The position numbers were made by a program, and so were the translations under genes. A stretch of DNA of 64,000 bases from Hymenobacter caeli (GTDB lineage: Bacteria > Bacteroidota > Bacteroidia > Cytophagales > Hymenobacteraceae): assembly GCF_013294115.1 (NCBI RefSeq), contig NZ_JABSNP010000020.1:1-64000 (forward strand), read 5' to 3'. Under the pieces are notes generated by a model. The model saw nothing but the letters and a program-made list of their open reading frames with translations. It searched no databases and was not told where the DNA came from. Shown here piece by piece: positions 7,655-16,586 of the stretch (positions within the stretch are counted from its first letter, which is position 1; every line of letters starts with the position of its first letter).

Positions 7655-9166
7655 ATGCAATTTAGAGTGCTAATGCCGCGGTTGTTGGCCCTTTTCTACC
7701 CCTTGTTGGTGGCCGGAGCCGGCTGGGCGCAGCCCGTCCGCCCGCGGGTAGAAGTGGTGCCGGGCCCGGCCGTGCTGCCCGTCACGGGCACGTACACGCT
7801 GGCGTTTCGGCTGCGCGGCGCGGCCCTGGCCGACTACTCGGCTTTTCCCGACCTGGAGGGCTTCAAAAAAGCCGGCAAAACCAGCACCACCACCACCCGC
7901 CTGGTGCAAGGCCGCCGCTTCACCGAGCTGACCATTACCCAGCGCTACGCGCCCTACGGCGAGGGCGATTACGCCATCAAGCCCTTTTTGCTGACCGTGA
8001 ACGGGGTGCGGGTGCGCGGCGGCGGCGGCACCGTGCACGTGGGGCCCGCCGCGCCGGGCCCCGCCGCCAAAGCGGCTCCGGCGGGTCCCGCGCCCTTGCA
8101 GGGCGTGGGGGCCCTCGACCAGCTGTTTGGCAAGCCCAAGCCGGGGCTGTACCAGGACGTGCCCGACCACGCGGTGCTGCTGCTGGAAGCCGACCAGCGC
8201 CAGGTGTTCGTGGGGCAGGGCGTGCGCGTCACGCTCTCGTTTTACCTGCGGCCGGCCGACCAGGCCGTGCTGGCCTTCCACGACTTCGACGACCAGCTGC
8301 CGCGCCTGCTGCACCGGCTGCGCCAGCCCACGGCCTGGGAAGTACCGGCCGGCGAGCAAAAAGTACTGCCCGACACCGTGCGCTGGGGCCCCCAGCGCAT
8401 GCTGCGCTTCCGGCTGGCCGAAACCACCTATTACCCGCTCACGCCCCAGCCCCTAGTATTCCCGTCCCTGGCCCTGACGATGACCAAGTTCCGGCTCCTG
8501 AAAAAGCCCGAGCCCGGCGTGGACGGCCGCCTGGCGGCTTACAGAACCTACCTGGCGCGGGGCCTGGCCGTGGCCGTGCGCCCGCTGCCCTACCGGCGCG
8601 GCGGGCCCCCGGCCGCGGTGGGCCACTACCAGCTGCGCGAGTCCATCAGCCACACCGAATTCACGGCGGGGCAGGTGTTCAGCTACACGTTTGGGGTGGA
8701 AGGGGCGGGCAACCTGGCGGCCCTGCCGCCGCCGGTGCTGGCCCCCCGGGCCGGGCTGGCCGTGTACGGCCCCGACGTGCGCCTGGAAACCGACCCCGGG
8801 GGCCCGGGCCGCAAGCTGTTCCGCTACCGGGTGGTGGCGCAGCGGCCGGGCGTGCTGCCGCTCGACAGCCTGTGGCAGCTGTCGGTATTCGACCCCGTAG
8901 CGGGCACTTACGGGGTGCTGCGCTCCACCCTGCGGCTCCAAATCCGGCCCGCTGGCGCGGCGGCGCGGCCCACCGCGCCGCCCGCCCGCCCCGTCGCGGC
9001 CGACCCGTTCTACCCCGCAGCCATTGCCCGGGCCGACGCTGTGCTTCAGCCCCTCGACGTGTACCGCCAGGTGCGGCGCTACGCCACGGCGCTGCTGGCC
9101 GGGCTGCTGGGCCTGGCCGCCGCCGGCTGGTGGCAGGCCCGGCGGCGGGCCCCGGGGGCCTCCTGA
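7655..9166 (+). CDS. BatD-like (oxygen tolerance) protein
   Basis: 503 residues. Signal peptide at 1-25 (PRLLALFYPLLVAGAGWAQP), then beta-rich repeats, and one C-terminal membrane helix (about 478-495, ALLAGLLGLAAAGWWQA) followed by a basic tail. This layout, and motifs such as FSYTFGVEGAGNL and FPDLEGFKKAGKTSTTTTRLV, match BatD, the large periplasmic protein of Bacteroidota Bat operons. The usual neighbours (MoxR ATPase, VWA-domain BatA/BatB, TPR BatC/E) are absent here, so this is an orphan copy. It ends 70 bases before aroC with no terminator between them. Confidence 0.8.
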   Translation: MQFRVLMPRLLALFYPLLVAGAGWAQPVRPRVEVVPGPAVLPVTGTYTLAFRLRGAALADYSAFPDLEGFKKAGKTSTTTTRLVQGRRFTELTITQRYAPYGEGDYAIKPFLLTVNGVRVRGGGGTVHVGPAAPGPAAKAAPAGPAPLQGVGALDQLFGKPKPGLYQDVPDHAVLLLEADQRQVFVGQGVRVTLSFYLRPADQAVLAFHDFDDQLPRLLHRLRQPTAWEVPAGEQKVLPDTVRWGPQRMLRFRLAETTYYPLTPQPLVFPSLALTMTKFRLLKKPEPGVDGRLAAYRTYLARGLAVAVRPLPYRRGGPPAAVGHYQLRESISHTEFTAGQVFSYTFGVEGAGNLAALPPPVLAPRAGLAVYGPDVRLETDPGGPGRKLFRYRVVAQRPGVLPLDSLWQLSVFDPVAGTYGVLRSTLRLQIRPAGAAARPTAPPARPVAADPFYPAAIARADAVLQPLDVYRQVRRYATALLAGLLGLAAAGWWQARRRAPGAS

Positions 9167-9194
9167 ACAACGGCTCCGCCGGGCCCCTTGCCGC

Positions 9195-9202
9195 TAACTT
9201 TG
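9195..9202 (+). promoter_or_regulatory. -7 promoter box upstream of aroC
   Basis: TAACTTTG fits the Bacteroidota TAnnTTTG consensus and lies 34 bases before the aroC ATG, suggesting aroC has its own promoter at the end of the BatD-like gene. Confidence 0.6.
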
Positions 9203-9236
9203 TACTTCTTCTGGTTTTTTGCGCCTGCGCTTCCTC

Positions 9237-10319
9237 ATGTCCAACACTTTCGGCACCCTCTTTCGCATCACCACCTTTGGCGAGTCGCACGGCGTGGGCA
9301 TCGGGGTAATTATCGACGGCTGCCCGGCCGGCCTGGCCGTGGAGGCGGCCCACATCCAGGCGGCCCTCGACCGCCGCCGGCCCGGCCAGAGCGAGCTGAC
9401 CACGCCCCGCAACGAGGCCGACCGGGTGCAAATCCAGTCCGGCCTGTTCGAGGGCCGCACCACCGGCACGCCCATCAGCCTGTTCGTTCCCAACGCCGAC
9501 CAGCGCTCCGACGACTACTCGCACATCGCCCAGGCCTACCGCCCCAGCCACGCCGACTACACCTACGACGCCAAGTACGGCCGCCGCGACCACCGGGGCG
9601 GGGGCCGCAGCTCGGCCCGCGAAACGGCCGCCCGCGTGGCCGCCGGGGCCGTAGCCGCGCAGCTGCTGGCGCATTTCGGCGTGCAGGTGCGGGCCTACGT
9701 GTCGGCGGTGGGCGAAATTGAAGTGCCCGTGGGCTACGAGGCGCTGGATTTAAGTCTGATTGACACCAACCTGGTGCGCTGCCCCGACCCCGCCACCGCC
9801 GCCCGCATGGAAGACCGCATCCGGGCCGCCCGCGACGCGCACGACACCGTGGGCGGCGTGATTACGGGCGTGGCCACCGGCGTGCCGCCCGGCCTGGGCG
9901 AACCGGTGTTCGACAAGCTGCCCGCCGTGCTGGGCCACGCCCTGCTCAGCATCAACGCCGTGAAAGGCTTCGAGTTCGGTTCCGGGTTTGAGGGCACCAA
10001 GCTGGCCGGCTCGCAGCACAACGACGAATTTTACACCGACGAAGCCGGCCACATTGCCACCCGCACCAACCGCAGCGGCGGCAGCCAGGGCGGCATCTCC
10101 AACGGCCAGGACGTGTACTTCCGGGTGGCGTTCAAGCCCGTGGCCACCATTTTGCAGCCGCAGCCCACCGTGAACCAGGCGGGCGAGGCCGTGACGCTGG
10201 CCGGCCGCGGCCGCCACGACCCCTGCGTGCTGCCCCGCGCCGTGCCCATCGTGGAGGCCATGACCCAGCTGGTACTGGCCGATTTGCTGCTGCGGGCCCG
10301 CGGCAACCAGCTGGGCTGA
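9237..10319 (+). CDS. aroC: Chorismate synthase
   Basis: 360 residues. AroC converts 5-enolpyruvylshikimate-3-phosphate to chorismate with reduced FMN, the last common step of aromatic amino acid synthesis. Family signatures are intact: GESHGVGIGVIIDG (11-24), RNEADRVQIQSG, YGRRDHRGGGRSSARETAARV (about 110-135), and RTNRSGGSQGGISNG near 275-290. I use the ATG at 9237 (MSNTFGTLFRI) because earlier in-frame TTG/CTG codons precede the family N-terminus. Single-gene unit followed by the nfu gene. Confidence 0.98.
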   Translation: MSNTFGTLFRITTFGESHGVGIGVIIDGCPAGLAVEAAHIQAALDRRRPGQSELTTPRNEADRVQIQSGLFEGRTTGTPISLFVPNADQRSDDYSHIAQAYRPSHADYTYDAKYGRRDHRGGGRSSARETAARVAAGAVAAQLLAHFGVQVRAYVSAVGEIEVPVGYEALDLSLIDTNLVRCPDPATAARMEDRIRAARDAHDTVGGVITGVATGVPPGLGEPVFDKLPAVLGHALLSINAVKGFEFGSGFEGTKLAGSQHNDEFYTDEAGHIATRTNRSGGSQGGISNGQDVYFRVAFKPVATILQPQPTVNQAGEAVTLAGRGRHDPCVLPRAVPIVEAMTQLVLADLLLRARGNQLG

Positions 10320-10420
10320 GCAGGCAAATAGCGGACTGTGTTGTTCTGCTCCAGACAGTTACGGCTTTTTGAGCGATATTTCGCTTCGGTAGCCGCCCGG
10401 GCCCGCGCCGGGCCCGGTGT

Positions 10421-10428
10421 TACTTTTG
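10421..10428 (+). promoter_or_regulatory. -7 promoter box upstream of nfu
   Basis: TACTTTTG matches TAnnTTTG. It follows a GC-rich hairpin (GGGCCCGCGCCGGGCCC, about 10399-10415) that may end aroC transcripts, and it leaves a 5' leader of about 100 bases before the nfu start. Confidence 0.55.
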
Positions 10429-10537
10429 CAACCCCCGCGGCTACAACGCTGTTGTAGACCAACAGCTAGCCCTGCGCCAAGGCTAGCCTCGCGCCGCCAG
10501 CCGGCCACCTTTGCCCACCGAAACTAGATTAACCGCC

Positions 10538-11140
10538 ATGTCCGCTGTATCCATCTACGCTGAAGCCTCGCCGAACCCGGAGAGCATGAAGTTCGTCCTC
10601 AACCAGCAGCTCCTCGTTGACGGCGTGAGCGTGGACTACCCGTCGCTGGAAGCCGCCGTGAACTCGCCCCTCGCCCAGGAGCTGTTCGGGTTCGACTACG
10701 TGGGCCGCGTGTTCATCGCCCAGAACTTCGTTACCGTCACCAAAACCCACGCCGACCTGGCCTGGACGCAGCTCATCCCCGAGCTGCGCCAGTTCCTGAA
10801 GAGCTACGTGGAAGCCGGGGGCCCCCTGTTTACCGTGGACCCCGCCGCCGAGCAAAAGGCCGCCCAGGCCGCCACCGCCGGCGACCCCACCGCCCAGGAC
10901 GGCCAAACGGCCCAGAAAATCATCGACCTGCTCGACAACTACGTGCGCCCCGCCGTGGAGCAGGACGGCGGCAACATCACCTTCAAAAGCTACCACGAAG
11001 GCGTGGTGACCGTGAACCTGCAAGGCTCGTGCTCGGGCTGCCCCTCGGCCACCGTCACCCTCAAGTCGGGCATCGAAAACCTGCTCAAGCGCATGGTGCC
11101 CGAAGTGCAAAGCGTCGTCGCCGAAGGCATCCTGGTTTAG
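10538..11140 (+). CDS. NifU/Nfu-family iron-sulfur scaffold protein
   Basis: 200 residues from the ATG at 10538. An N-terminal Nfu_N domain (EASPNPESMKFVLNQQLL at 6-23) is joined by an Ala-rich linker (about 100-120) to a C-terminal NifU-like domain with the Fe-S-binding CxxC in GSCSGCPSATVTLKSGIENLL. Such proteins carry assembled Fe-S clusters to apoproteins. The ATG nine codons upstream (10511) is less likely because it precedes the family start. It is followed at once by a remarkable 86-base palindrome. Confidence 0.93.
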   Translation: MSAVSIYAEASPNPESMKFVLNQQLLVDGVSVDYPSLEAAVNSPLAQELFGFDYVGRVFIAQNFVTVTKTHADLAWTQLIPELRQFLKSYVEAGGPLFTVDPAAEQKAAQAATAGDPTAQDGQTAQKIIDLLDNYVRPAVEQDGGNITFKSYHEGVVTVNLQGSCSGCPSATVTLKSGIENLLKRMVPEVQSVVAEGILV

Positions 11141-11141
11141 G

Positions 11142-11227
11142 CAGTTAAAAGTTGAGCGTTAAAAATTAAGAAGCCCGCCTGAATCATCAGGCGGGCTTCT
11201 TAATTTTTAACGCTCAACTTTTAACTG
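11142..11227. repeat. Perfect 41-bp inverted repeat between convergent genes
   Basis: Two 41-base arms, identical as reverse complements, flank a four-base loop (ATCA). The inner part GAAGCCCGCCTGA is a normal bidirectional terminator stem; the outer 24 bases are AT-rich (GTTAAAAGTTGAGCGTT...). The structure fills almost the whole gap between nfu and the DUF5777 gene, starting 1 base after the nfu stop and ending 3 bases before the other stop. It can terminate both genes. Confidence 0.9.
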
Positions 11228-11230
11228 GAA

Positions 11231-12130
11231 TTAGTGGGGCCGGATGGTGAAGTTGCGGGCGACGCAGAAGCCGAAGTACAGGTCGCCCTTGAAGAAGTTG
11301 CCGGTGGTTTGGGGCACGAAAAACTTCTCCGTCATGCCCAGCGAGTTGGTCACGTGGAGCTGGAAGATGTGGCCGCCGGTTTCCAGGTCCACGCCCAGGC
11401 CCAGCGCGTTGCGGAAGGTGCTGGCCGTGTTGCCGGGAAACAGGTAGTAGTAGTCGGCCGTGAGGGCGGTGCGCTTGGTGAGCTTCTGGCGCAGGGCCCC
11501 GCCGAGGGCGTACACGTCGTTTTGCTCGGCGGGCGTGGCCACGTAGTTGCGGTGGATGAGCGTGGGCATGAGCTGAATGGACAAGTCGGGGCTGAACTTG
11601 CGGGCAATCAGGGCCTGGTAGGCGTAGGTCACGCGCGAAGCCATGGTGCGGTCCACCGGGTCGTTGAACTTAAGAGTCGTGAGGGCCGAAGACGCGAAGA
11701 GGGTGACCGAGACGGGCACGGACCCGGGGCCCGTGGTTTGCCGGAGGGCGCGGTACTTCAGGAAGCCGTCGAGCGTTTTTTCCTGCGAGCTGCGGCCCAC
11801 GCCCACGGCCAGGCGGTTGGTGAGGCCGTACTCGAAGCTCAGGCGCAGCACGGCCTGGTCGAGGCCGAAAAACTCGTAGGCCCCCGAGTTCAGGGTGCCG
11901 AAGCGGTGCTGAATCAGGAAGACCATGGTGCCCTTGCCCGGGTTCTCCACCGACTGCGAGTTGATGATGTGGGTGCCCTTGAAGGTGGCGGCCACCACCT
12001 CGCGCTTGGGGGGCTCGGCGGTTTTTTCGAGCTGGCCGAGCAGGTCGTCCTGGGCGTGCGCGGCGGAAGCCAGGCCCATAAAGGCCACCAGCCAGCCCGC
12101 GAAGCGCAAAGAGTAGTGATAAAAAGTCAT
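11231..12130 (-). CDS. DUF5777 outer-membrane beta-barrel protein
   Basis: 299 residues with a Sec signal peptide (1-26, ...GLASAAHAQ). The rest is amphipathic beta-strand sequence with alternating aromatic residues and ends in FTIRPH. Motifs such as GTHIINSQSVENPGKGTMVF and FGTLNSGAYEFFGLDQA are characteristic of DUF5777. Third gene of a minus-strand cluster: cytochrome c, YceI, DUF5777. This trio recurs in Bacteroidota, suggesting a shared periplasmic redox or lipid-related function, but the precise role is unknown. Confidence 0.85.
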   Translation of the reverse strand: MTFYHYSLRFAGWLVAFMGLASAAHAQDDLLGQLEKTAEPPKREVVAATFKGTHIINSQSVENPGKGTMVFLIQHRFGTLNSGAYEFFGLDQAVLRLSFEYGLTNRLAVGVGRSSQEKTLDGFLKYRALRQTTGPGSVPVSVTLFASSALTTLKFNDPVDRTMASRVTYAYQALIARKFSPDLSIQLMPTLIHRNYVATPAEQNDVYALGGALRQKLTKRTALTADYYYLFPGNTASTFRNALGLGVDLETGGHIFQLHVTNSLGMTEKFFVPQTTGNFFKGDLYFGFCVARNFTIRPH

Positions 12131-12171
12131 AGCAAGGATTGGCTAACGGGTAGGAAAAGACGGGATAAGGG

Positions 12172-12786
12172 CTAGTTGCTGGCGTTGGAGCGCGTGACCG
12201 GGGAGGAGCCGCTGCCCGCGGGGGGGGCGCCCACGGCGTCGCAGGTGAGCGACACGCGGATGCTCACGGTTTTGGCGATGTTTTCGCGCACGAGCAGCGG
12301 AATTTCGATGGCGTAGTCGGCCGGGGCCACGCTGAAAAAGGCAAACACCAGCAGCTGGCCGCTCTTCAGCTCCAGCATGCCGGCCGTGGCGATGTGGCGC
12401 GTCACGCCGTGCAGGGTCAGCTCGCCCTCTACCTGCACCTGGTGCGAGCCCGGCACGCCCAGCACCGCGGCGTCGGCCCCGCTGAAGCGCCCGGTGAAGG
12501 TGGCCCGCGGGTACTTGTCGCTCTCCATGTAGTTCTCGTTGAAGTGCTCCTGCATGAGCGTGCGCTTAAAGGCAAATTCCTTCACCGGCACGGCAAACGC
12601 CAGCTGGCCGGAGCCGAGGTCGAGCACGGCGGCCGCCGCCGTGTTGCGGGCCTCGATGTCTTCGAGGATGCTGGTGGAGAAGAAGCTGACCCGGCCCGCC
12701 TTGGTCATGAACTTGCCCTGCGCGCGGCCCGGCCGGGGGGCCGCCAGCACCAGCACAACGAGCAATAAGCGCAGGAACTGCTTCAT
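12172..12786 (-). CDS. YceI-family periplasmic protein
   Basis: 204 residues from the ATG at 12784-12786. Signal peptide about 1-23 (MKQFLRLLLVVLVLAAPRPG). The mature part has the YceI lipocalin-like pattern: AAAVLDLGSGQLAFAVPVKEFAFKR, HFNENYMESDKYPRATFTGR, GELTLHGVTRHI. Members bind polyisoprenoid-type lipids in the periplasm. A long frame extends upstream into the cytochrome gene but is not coding. The last 20 residues (GAPPAGSGSSPVTRSNASN) are low complexity and may be a tail. Middle gene of the cytochrome/YceI/DUF5777 group. Confidence 0.9.
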   Translation of the reverse strand: MKQFLRLLLVVLVLAAPRPGRAQGKFMTKAGRVSFFSTSILEDIEARNTAAAAVLDLGSGQLAFAVPVKEFAFKRTLMQEHFNENYMESDKYPRATFTGRFSGADAAVLGVPGSHQVQVEGELTLHGVTRHIATAGMLELKSGQLLVFAFFSVAPADYAIEIPLLVRENIAKTVSIRVSLTCDAVGAPPAGSGSSPVTRSNASN

Positions 12787-12832
12787 GGACACGGGCAAAG
12801 GGGAGGAACGAAATGCGACTGCGGCCGGGGGC

Positions 12833-13228
12833 CTAGTTGTTGGGCTGGCCGGCGTCGATCCAGGCCTGGATGCGGGCGATGTCGCAGGTCGAGAGCTGGT
12901 CTTTGCCCTTGGGCATCTGGTCGAAGCCGGGGTCGTGCCGGATGCAGCCCAGGATGAGGCTGGCCGACTGCTTCTTGATGCCCGCGTAGTTGCTGTAGTC
13001 GTTGCCGCCGCCCAGCGTCTGGTACACGGCGCTGCCGTGGCACTCGCGGCAGTGGGCATCGAAAATGGGCGAAATCGTGGCCGCGTAGGTAGAAGACGAA
13101 GCGGTGACGTCGGGGCACGGGGCCGGTTCGGAGCCGTGCGAGTAGCTGCACCCCGAAGCCAGGGCCAGCAGGGCCACCGCGGCCCCGATGAGCACCCGCG
13201 CCGGGAGTAATGGAATAAGCTTGCGCAT
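12833..13228 (-). CDS. c-type cytochrome-like lipoprotein
   Basis: 131 residues. The N-terminus has a signal with lipobox (LLALASGC, Cys at about 27). A single heme motif C-R-E-C-H (about residues 60-64, in FDAHCRECHGSAVY) follows ATISPIFDA. Distal features include GCIRHDPGFDQMPKGKDQL, where the Met may be the sixth heme ligand. The C-terminus IQAWIDAGQPNN is the usual end of this short cytochrome type. First gene of the cluster with YceI and DUF5777; likely an electron-transfer partner in the periplasm. Confidence 0.88.
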   Translation of the reverse strand: MRKLIPLLPARVLIGAAVALLALASGCSYSHGSEPAPCPDVTASSSTYAATISPIFDAHCRECHGSAVYQTLGGGNDYSNYAGIKKQSASLILGCIRHDPGFDQMPKGKDQLSTCDIARIQAWIDAGQPNN

Positions 13229-13344
13229 AGGAAGTAAGGATAGAACAGGGGCGGCGTTGCCCTGATAAATAGCTGTATTTATTTACCGGAACGCAAATTA
13301 GCACAAAAGGCCAGCCCGGTTTATTAATAAAAGTTAAATGCACG

Positions 13345-13371
13345 AAAAAGCCCGGCCAATGGGGCCGGGCT
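13345..13371 (-). terminator. Terminator of secDF
   Basis: AGCCCGGCC pairs with GGCCGGGCT around a short loop. On the minus strand it is followed by a T-run, 57 bases after the secDF stop. Confidence 0.85.
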
Positions 13372-13427
13372 CTCTACGAACGAATAATAGAGACCGGGCG
13401 GGCCGGCTGCCGGGCCCGCCGCCGGGC

Positions 13428-16400
13428 TTAGCCCACCGTGCTGCGGCTCAGCTGGGGCGCGTCGCCGGGCAGGGCCGACACGTCCTCGCCGGCGGCCCGG
13501 CGCTCGCGCTCTTCCTGGCGGCCATAGGTATCCAGAATGATGGGCGTAGCGATGAACAGCGACGAGTAAGTGCCGAAAATGATGCCGATAATCATGGCAA
13601 ACGAGAACGAGCGAAGCGTCTCACCCCCAAAGATATACAGCACCAACACCACCATAAACACGGTCGTGAACGTAATCATCGTCCGCGAGAAGGTCGAGTT
13701 CAGGGCCGGGTTCACCACCTGGGCAAAGGTCAGCTTGGGGTTTTCGCGCAGGTACTCGCGCACCCGGTCGTAAATCACCACCGTGTCGTTCATCGAGAAG
13801 CCGATGATGGAGAGCACGGCCGCCACGAAAATCTGGTCCATCTCGTAGTTGATGCCGAAGGCGCGGGCAATCGGGTAAGATGCGATTACCAACAATGCAT
13901 CGTGGAATAGTGCTATAACGGCCGCCATCGAGTACTGCCATTTCTCGAAGCGGAACAGCACATAGACGAAGATGCCCAGCAGCGTCAGGCCCAGGCTCAG
14001 CACCGAGGTGCGCTTGATGTCGTCGGCGATGGTGGCCCCCACTTTGGAGGTGGACTTGATGGCCGGGGCGCTGGCCTGGAATTTGCCCAGGCCCTGGTTG
14101 AGGGCGGCGAGGACGCTGTTGTCGGCCGCCGTGCTTTCGTCGGTGGCGAGGTAGCTGGTGGTCACGCGCAGGCGGGTGGGGGCCCCGTACTGCTTCACCT
14201 CGATGCCCGCGCCCTTGAAGGCGGGGCGCAGCTGGTCGGCCACGTCGGAGGCCACCATCGTCTTGTTGAAGTCAATCACGTAGGCGCGGCCGCCGGTGAA
14301 GTCCACGCCTAGGTTGGGGCCCCCTTGCAGGTACATCAGCACGAAGCCGAGGATGATGACCGACGACGAGAAGATGTAGGCAATCTTGCGCTTGCCCACG
14401 ATGTCGAAGTTCAGGTTCTGGAACAGGTTGCGCGAGAGGAAGGTCGAGAAGCTGATTTTGCTGATTTCCTTGCCCTTCACGAGCCACTCGATGATGAGGC
14501 GCGACACGTACACGGCCGACAGGAACGAGGTCAGCACGCCGATGCCCAGCGTGATGGCGAAGTTCTGCACGGGGCCCGTGCCGAAGAAGCCCAGGATGAC
14601 GGCGATGAGCATCGTGGTCACGTTCGAGTCGAAGATGGCCGAGAAGGCCCGCGAGTAGCCGGCGTTGATGGCGTCGGGCAGGCTGTGGCCGTTGTTCAGC
14701 TCCTCGCGAATTCGCTCAAAAATCAGCACGTTGGCGTCCACCGACGAGGCGATGACCAGAATCAGGCCCGCGATGCCGGGCAGCGTGAGGGCCGTGCCGA
14801 ACTGCGCCAGCACGCCCAGAATCAGGAACATGTTGAAGAGCAGGGCCACGTCGGCCACCAGGCCGGCCCGGCCGTAGTACACGGCCATGAAGGCCATGAT
14901 GATGAGCAAGCCGGCCAGCGACGAGTACAGGCCCTGGTTAATGGCTTCCTTGCCGAGCGAGGGGCCCACCACGGCTTCTTCCACGATGCGGGTGGGGGCG
15001 GGCAGCTTGCCGGCCTTCAGCACGTTGGCCAAGTCCTGGGCTTCCTCGATGCTGAAGTTGCCCGAGATGCTGGTGTTGCCGCCGGCGATTTCGCCCTGCA
15101 CCACCGGGTCCGAGTACACGTAGTCGTCGAGCACAATGCCCACCTGCTTGCCGATGTTAGCAGCCGTCATTTTCTGCCACTTCTTGGCCCCGCTCGGGTT
15201 CATGCTCATGCTCACCTCGGGGCGGCCGCCCTGGTCGTAGTCCTGGCGGGCGTCGGCCACTACTTCGCCGGCCACGGGGGCCTGCCCGTCGCGGGTTTTG
15301 CGGATGGGGTTCAGCTCCAGGTACTCCTGCTTGTCCACCACCGTGGGCTTCACGCTCCACAGCAGGGCCAGGTTGGGGGGCAGCGTGGCTTTGGCTTCGG
15401 GGCTGGCCAGCAGGGCGTTCATGCGGGAAGTGTCGCGCAGGGCCACGCCCAGGCGGCCGGGCATGGTGAGCAGGCGGGCCAGCGGGCCGCCCTTCTGGTT
15501 GGCCGCCGCCAGGGCAGCCGAGTCGGCCTTGGCCCCTTTGGCAGCGGGCGTTTTCTTGGCCAGCTGGGCGGCCAGCGACGTGGTGTCGCCCTTGGCAGTC
15601 GTGGCGGTAGTCGCACTAGCAGCGGCGGTAGCAGCGGCCGGGGCCTTAGCGGCGGCGTTGGCTTTCTCTCTGGCTGCCAGCACCTGGTCGAGCTGCACCA
15701 AGTAGGGGCCCACTTCCTGCTGGCTCCACACTTCCCAGAATTCCAGCTTGGCCTGGCCTTGCAGCAGCTTGCGCACACGGTCGGGGTTGTCCACGCCGGG
15801 CAGCTCAATTTGCAGGCGGCCGGTGCCCTTCACCCGCTGGATGGTGGGCTGGTTGACGCCGAACTTGTCCACGCGGGTGCGCAGGATGTTGAACGAGCGG
15901 TCGATGGCTTCCTCTACTTCTTTGTCGATGGCCGCAATCACCTTGTCGTTGGGCGAGTTGATGTCGATGCCGCGGCTCTTGTTGGTGGTGTTGGCGAAGA
16001 TGGTGGCCAGCGGCTTGCTGGGGGCCAGCTTCTGGTAGGCCTGCTCAAACAGGGCCGTGAAGGGCGTGCTGGAGTTGGTCTTCTGGGCCTCCTGGGCCTG
16101 CGCCAGGGCGGTGGTGAAGGCGGGGTCTTTTGAGTTGCCGCTCATGGCCCGCACGATTTCCACCGGCGATACTTCCAGCGTCACGTGCATGCCGCCTTTC
16201 AGGTCGAGGCCCAGGCCCAGCTCGCTCTGCCGCACCTCGCGGTAGGTAAAGGGGCCGAACACGGGGGCCCGCCACACCGAATCGAGGTAGTGCTGGCGCT
16301 TGGTTTCGTTGAGCTGGCCGTTGTGGGTGGCGTAGGCCACGGCCTTGTCCTGCACCCCGCGCGAGACGTAGGTGAAGAAGAGAAAGTACGCGCACAACGC

Positions 16401-16445
16401 CGAAACGATGACGGTGAGCGCAATGATGAGTCCTTTGTTACGCAT
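13428..16445 (-). CDS. secDF: Fused protein translocase subunit SecDF
   Basis: 1005 residues from MRNKGLIIAL (ATG 16443-16445). SecDF uses the proton gradient to pull exported proteins through SecYEG. One N-terminal membrane helix is followed by the large periplasmic P1 domain, with the ELPGVDNPDRVRKLLQGQA signature near 225-245. An Ala/Thr/Lys-rich insert sits at about 260-315. The SecD membrane part follows (GLLIIMAFMAVYYGRAGLVAD, then SSVDANVLIFERIREEL), and after about residue 670 the SecF half (GVDFTGGRAYVIDFN, NDTVVIYDRVREYL). The fusion is the usual Bacteroidota form. The Ala-rich insert lies in P1 and is lineage-specific. Confidence 0.97.
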   Translation of the reverse strand: MRNKGLIIALTVIVSALCAYFLFFTYVSRGVQDKAVAYATHNGQLNETKRQHYLDSVWRAPVFGPFTYREVRQSELGLGLDLKGGMHVTLEVSPVEIVRAMSGNSKDPAFTTALAQAQEAQKTNSSTPFTALFEQAYQKLAPSKPLATIFANTTNKSRGIDINSPNDKVIAAIDKEVEEAIDRSFNILRTRVDKFGVNQPTIQRVKGTGRLQIELPGVDNPDRVRKLLQGQAKLEFWEVWSQQEVGPYLVQLDQVLAAREKANAAAKAPAAATAAASATTATTAKGDTTSLAAQLAKKTPAAKGAKADSAALAAANQKGGPLARLLTMPGRLGVALRDTSRMNALLASPEAKATLPPNLALLWSVKPTVVDKQEYLELNPIRKTRDGQAPVAGEVVADARQDYDQGGRPEVSMSMNPSGAKKWQKMTAANIGKQVGIVLDDYVYSDPVVQGEIAGGNTSISGNFSIEEAQDLANVLKAGKLPAPTRIVEEAVVGPSLGKEAINQGLYSSLAGLLIIMAFMAVYYGRAGLVADVALLFNMFLILGVLAQFGTALTLPGIAGLILVIASSVDANVLIFERIREELNNGHSLPDAINAGYSRAFSAIFDSNVTTMLIAVILGFFGTGPVQNFAITLGIGVLTSFLSAVYVSRLIIEWLVKGKEISKISFSTFLSRNLFQNLNFDIVGKRKIAYIFSSSVIILGFVLMYLQGGPNLGVDFTGGRAYVIDFNKTMVASDVADQLRPAFKGAGIEVKQYGAPTRLRVTTSYLATDESTAADNSVLAALNQGLGKFQASAPAIKSTSKVGATIADDIKRTSVLSLGLTLLGIFVYVLFRFEKWQYSMAAVIALFHDALLVIASYPIARAFGINYEMDQIFVAAVLSIIGFSMNDTVVIYDRVREYLRENPKLTFAQVVNPALNSTFSRTMITFTTVFMVVLVLYIFGGETLRSFSFAMIIGIIFGTYSSLFIATPIILDTYGRQEERERRAAGEDVSALPGDAPQLSRSTVG

Positions 16446-16450
16446 GGATT

Positions 16451-16583
16451 CAATGAACAATTAATAATGAGCAATGAGCAATTGGGTTGATAAGGCCCAA
16501 AATCAAAAAGAGCAACCGCCGCCGAGCCCAAGCAATTGGTTATTAGCCCCCATTGCTCATTGCTCATTGTCAATTGCTCATTG
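16451..16583. repeat. Near-perfect 33-bp inverted repeat flanking an intergenic loop
   Basis: The left arm 16451-16484 and right arm 16551-16583 are built from the words CAATGAGCAATTG and AATGAGCAATGAGCAATTG, and match as reverse complements with few differences. The 66-base loop holds no gene. The repeat starts just upstream of the secDF start and ends at the stop of the next gene, so it may separate the two units or act as a hairpin in a secDF leader. Confidence 0.8.
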
Positions 16584-16586
16584 AAT

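Noticed and set aside
14325..16133. Plus-strand frame of about 600 codons opposite secDF
   Set aside because: Gln/His/Arg-rich shadow; secDF motifs are continuous on the other strand.
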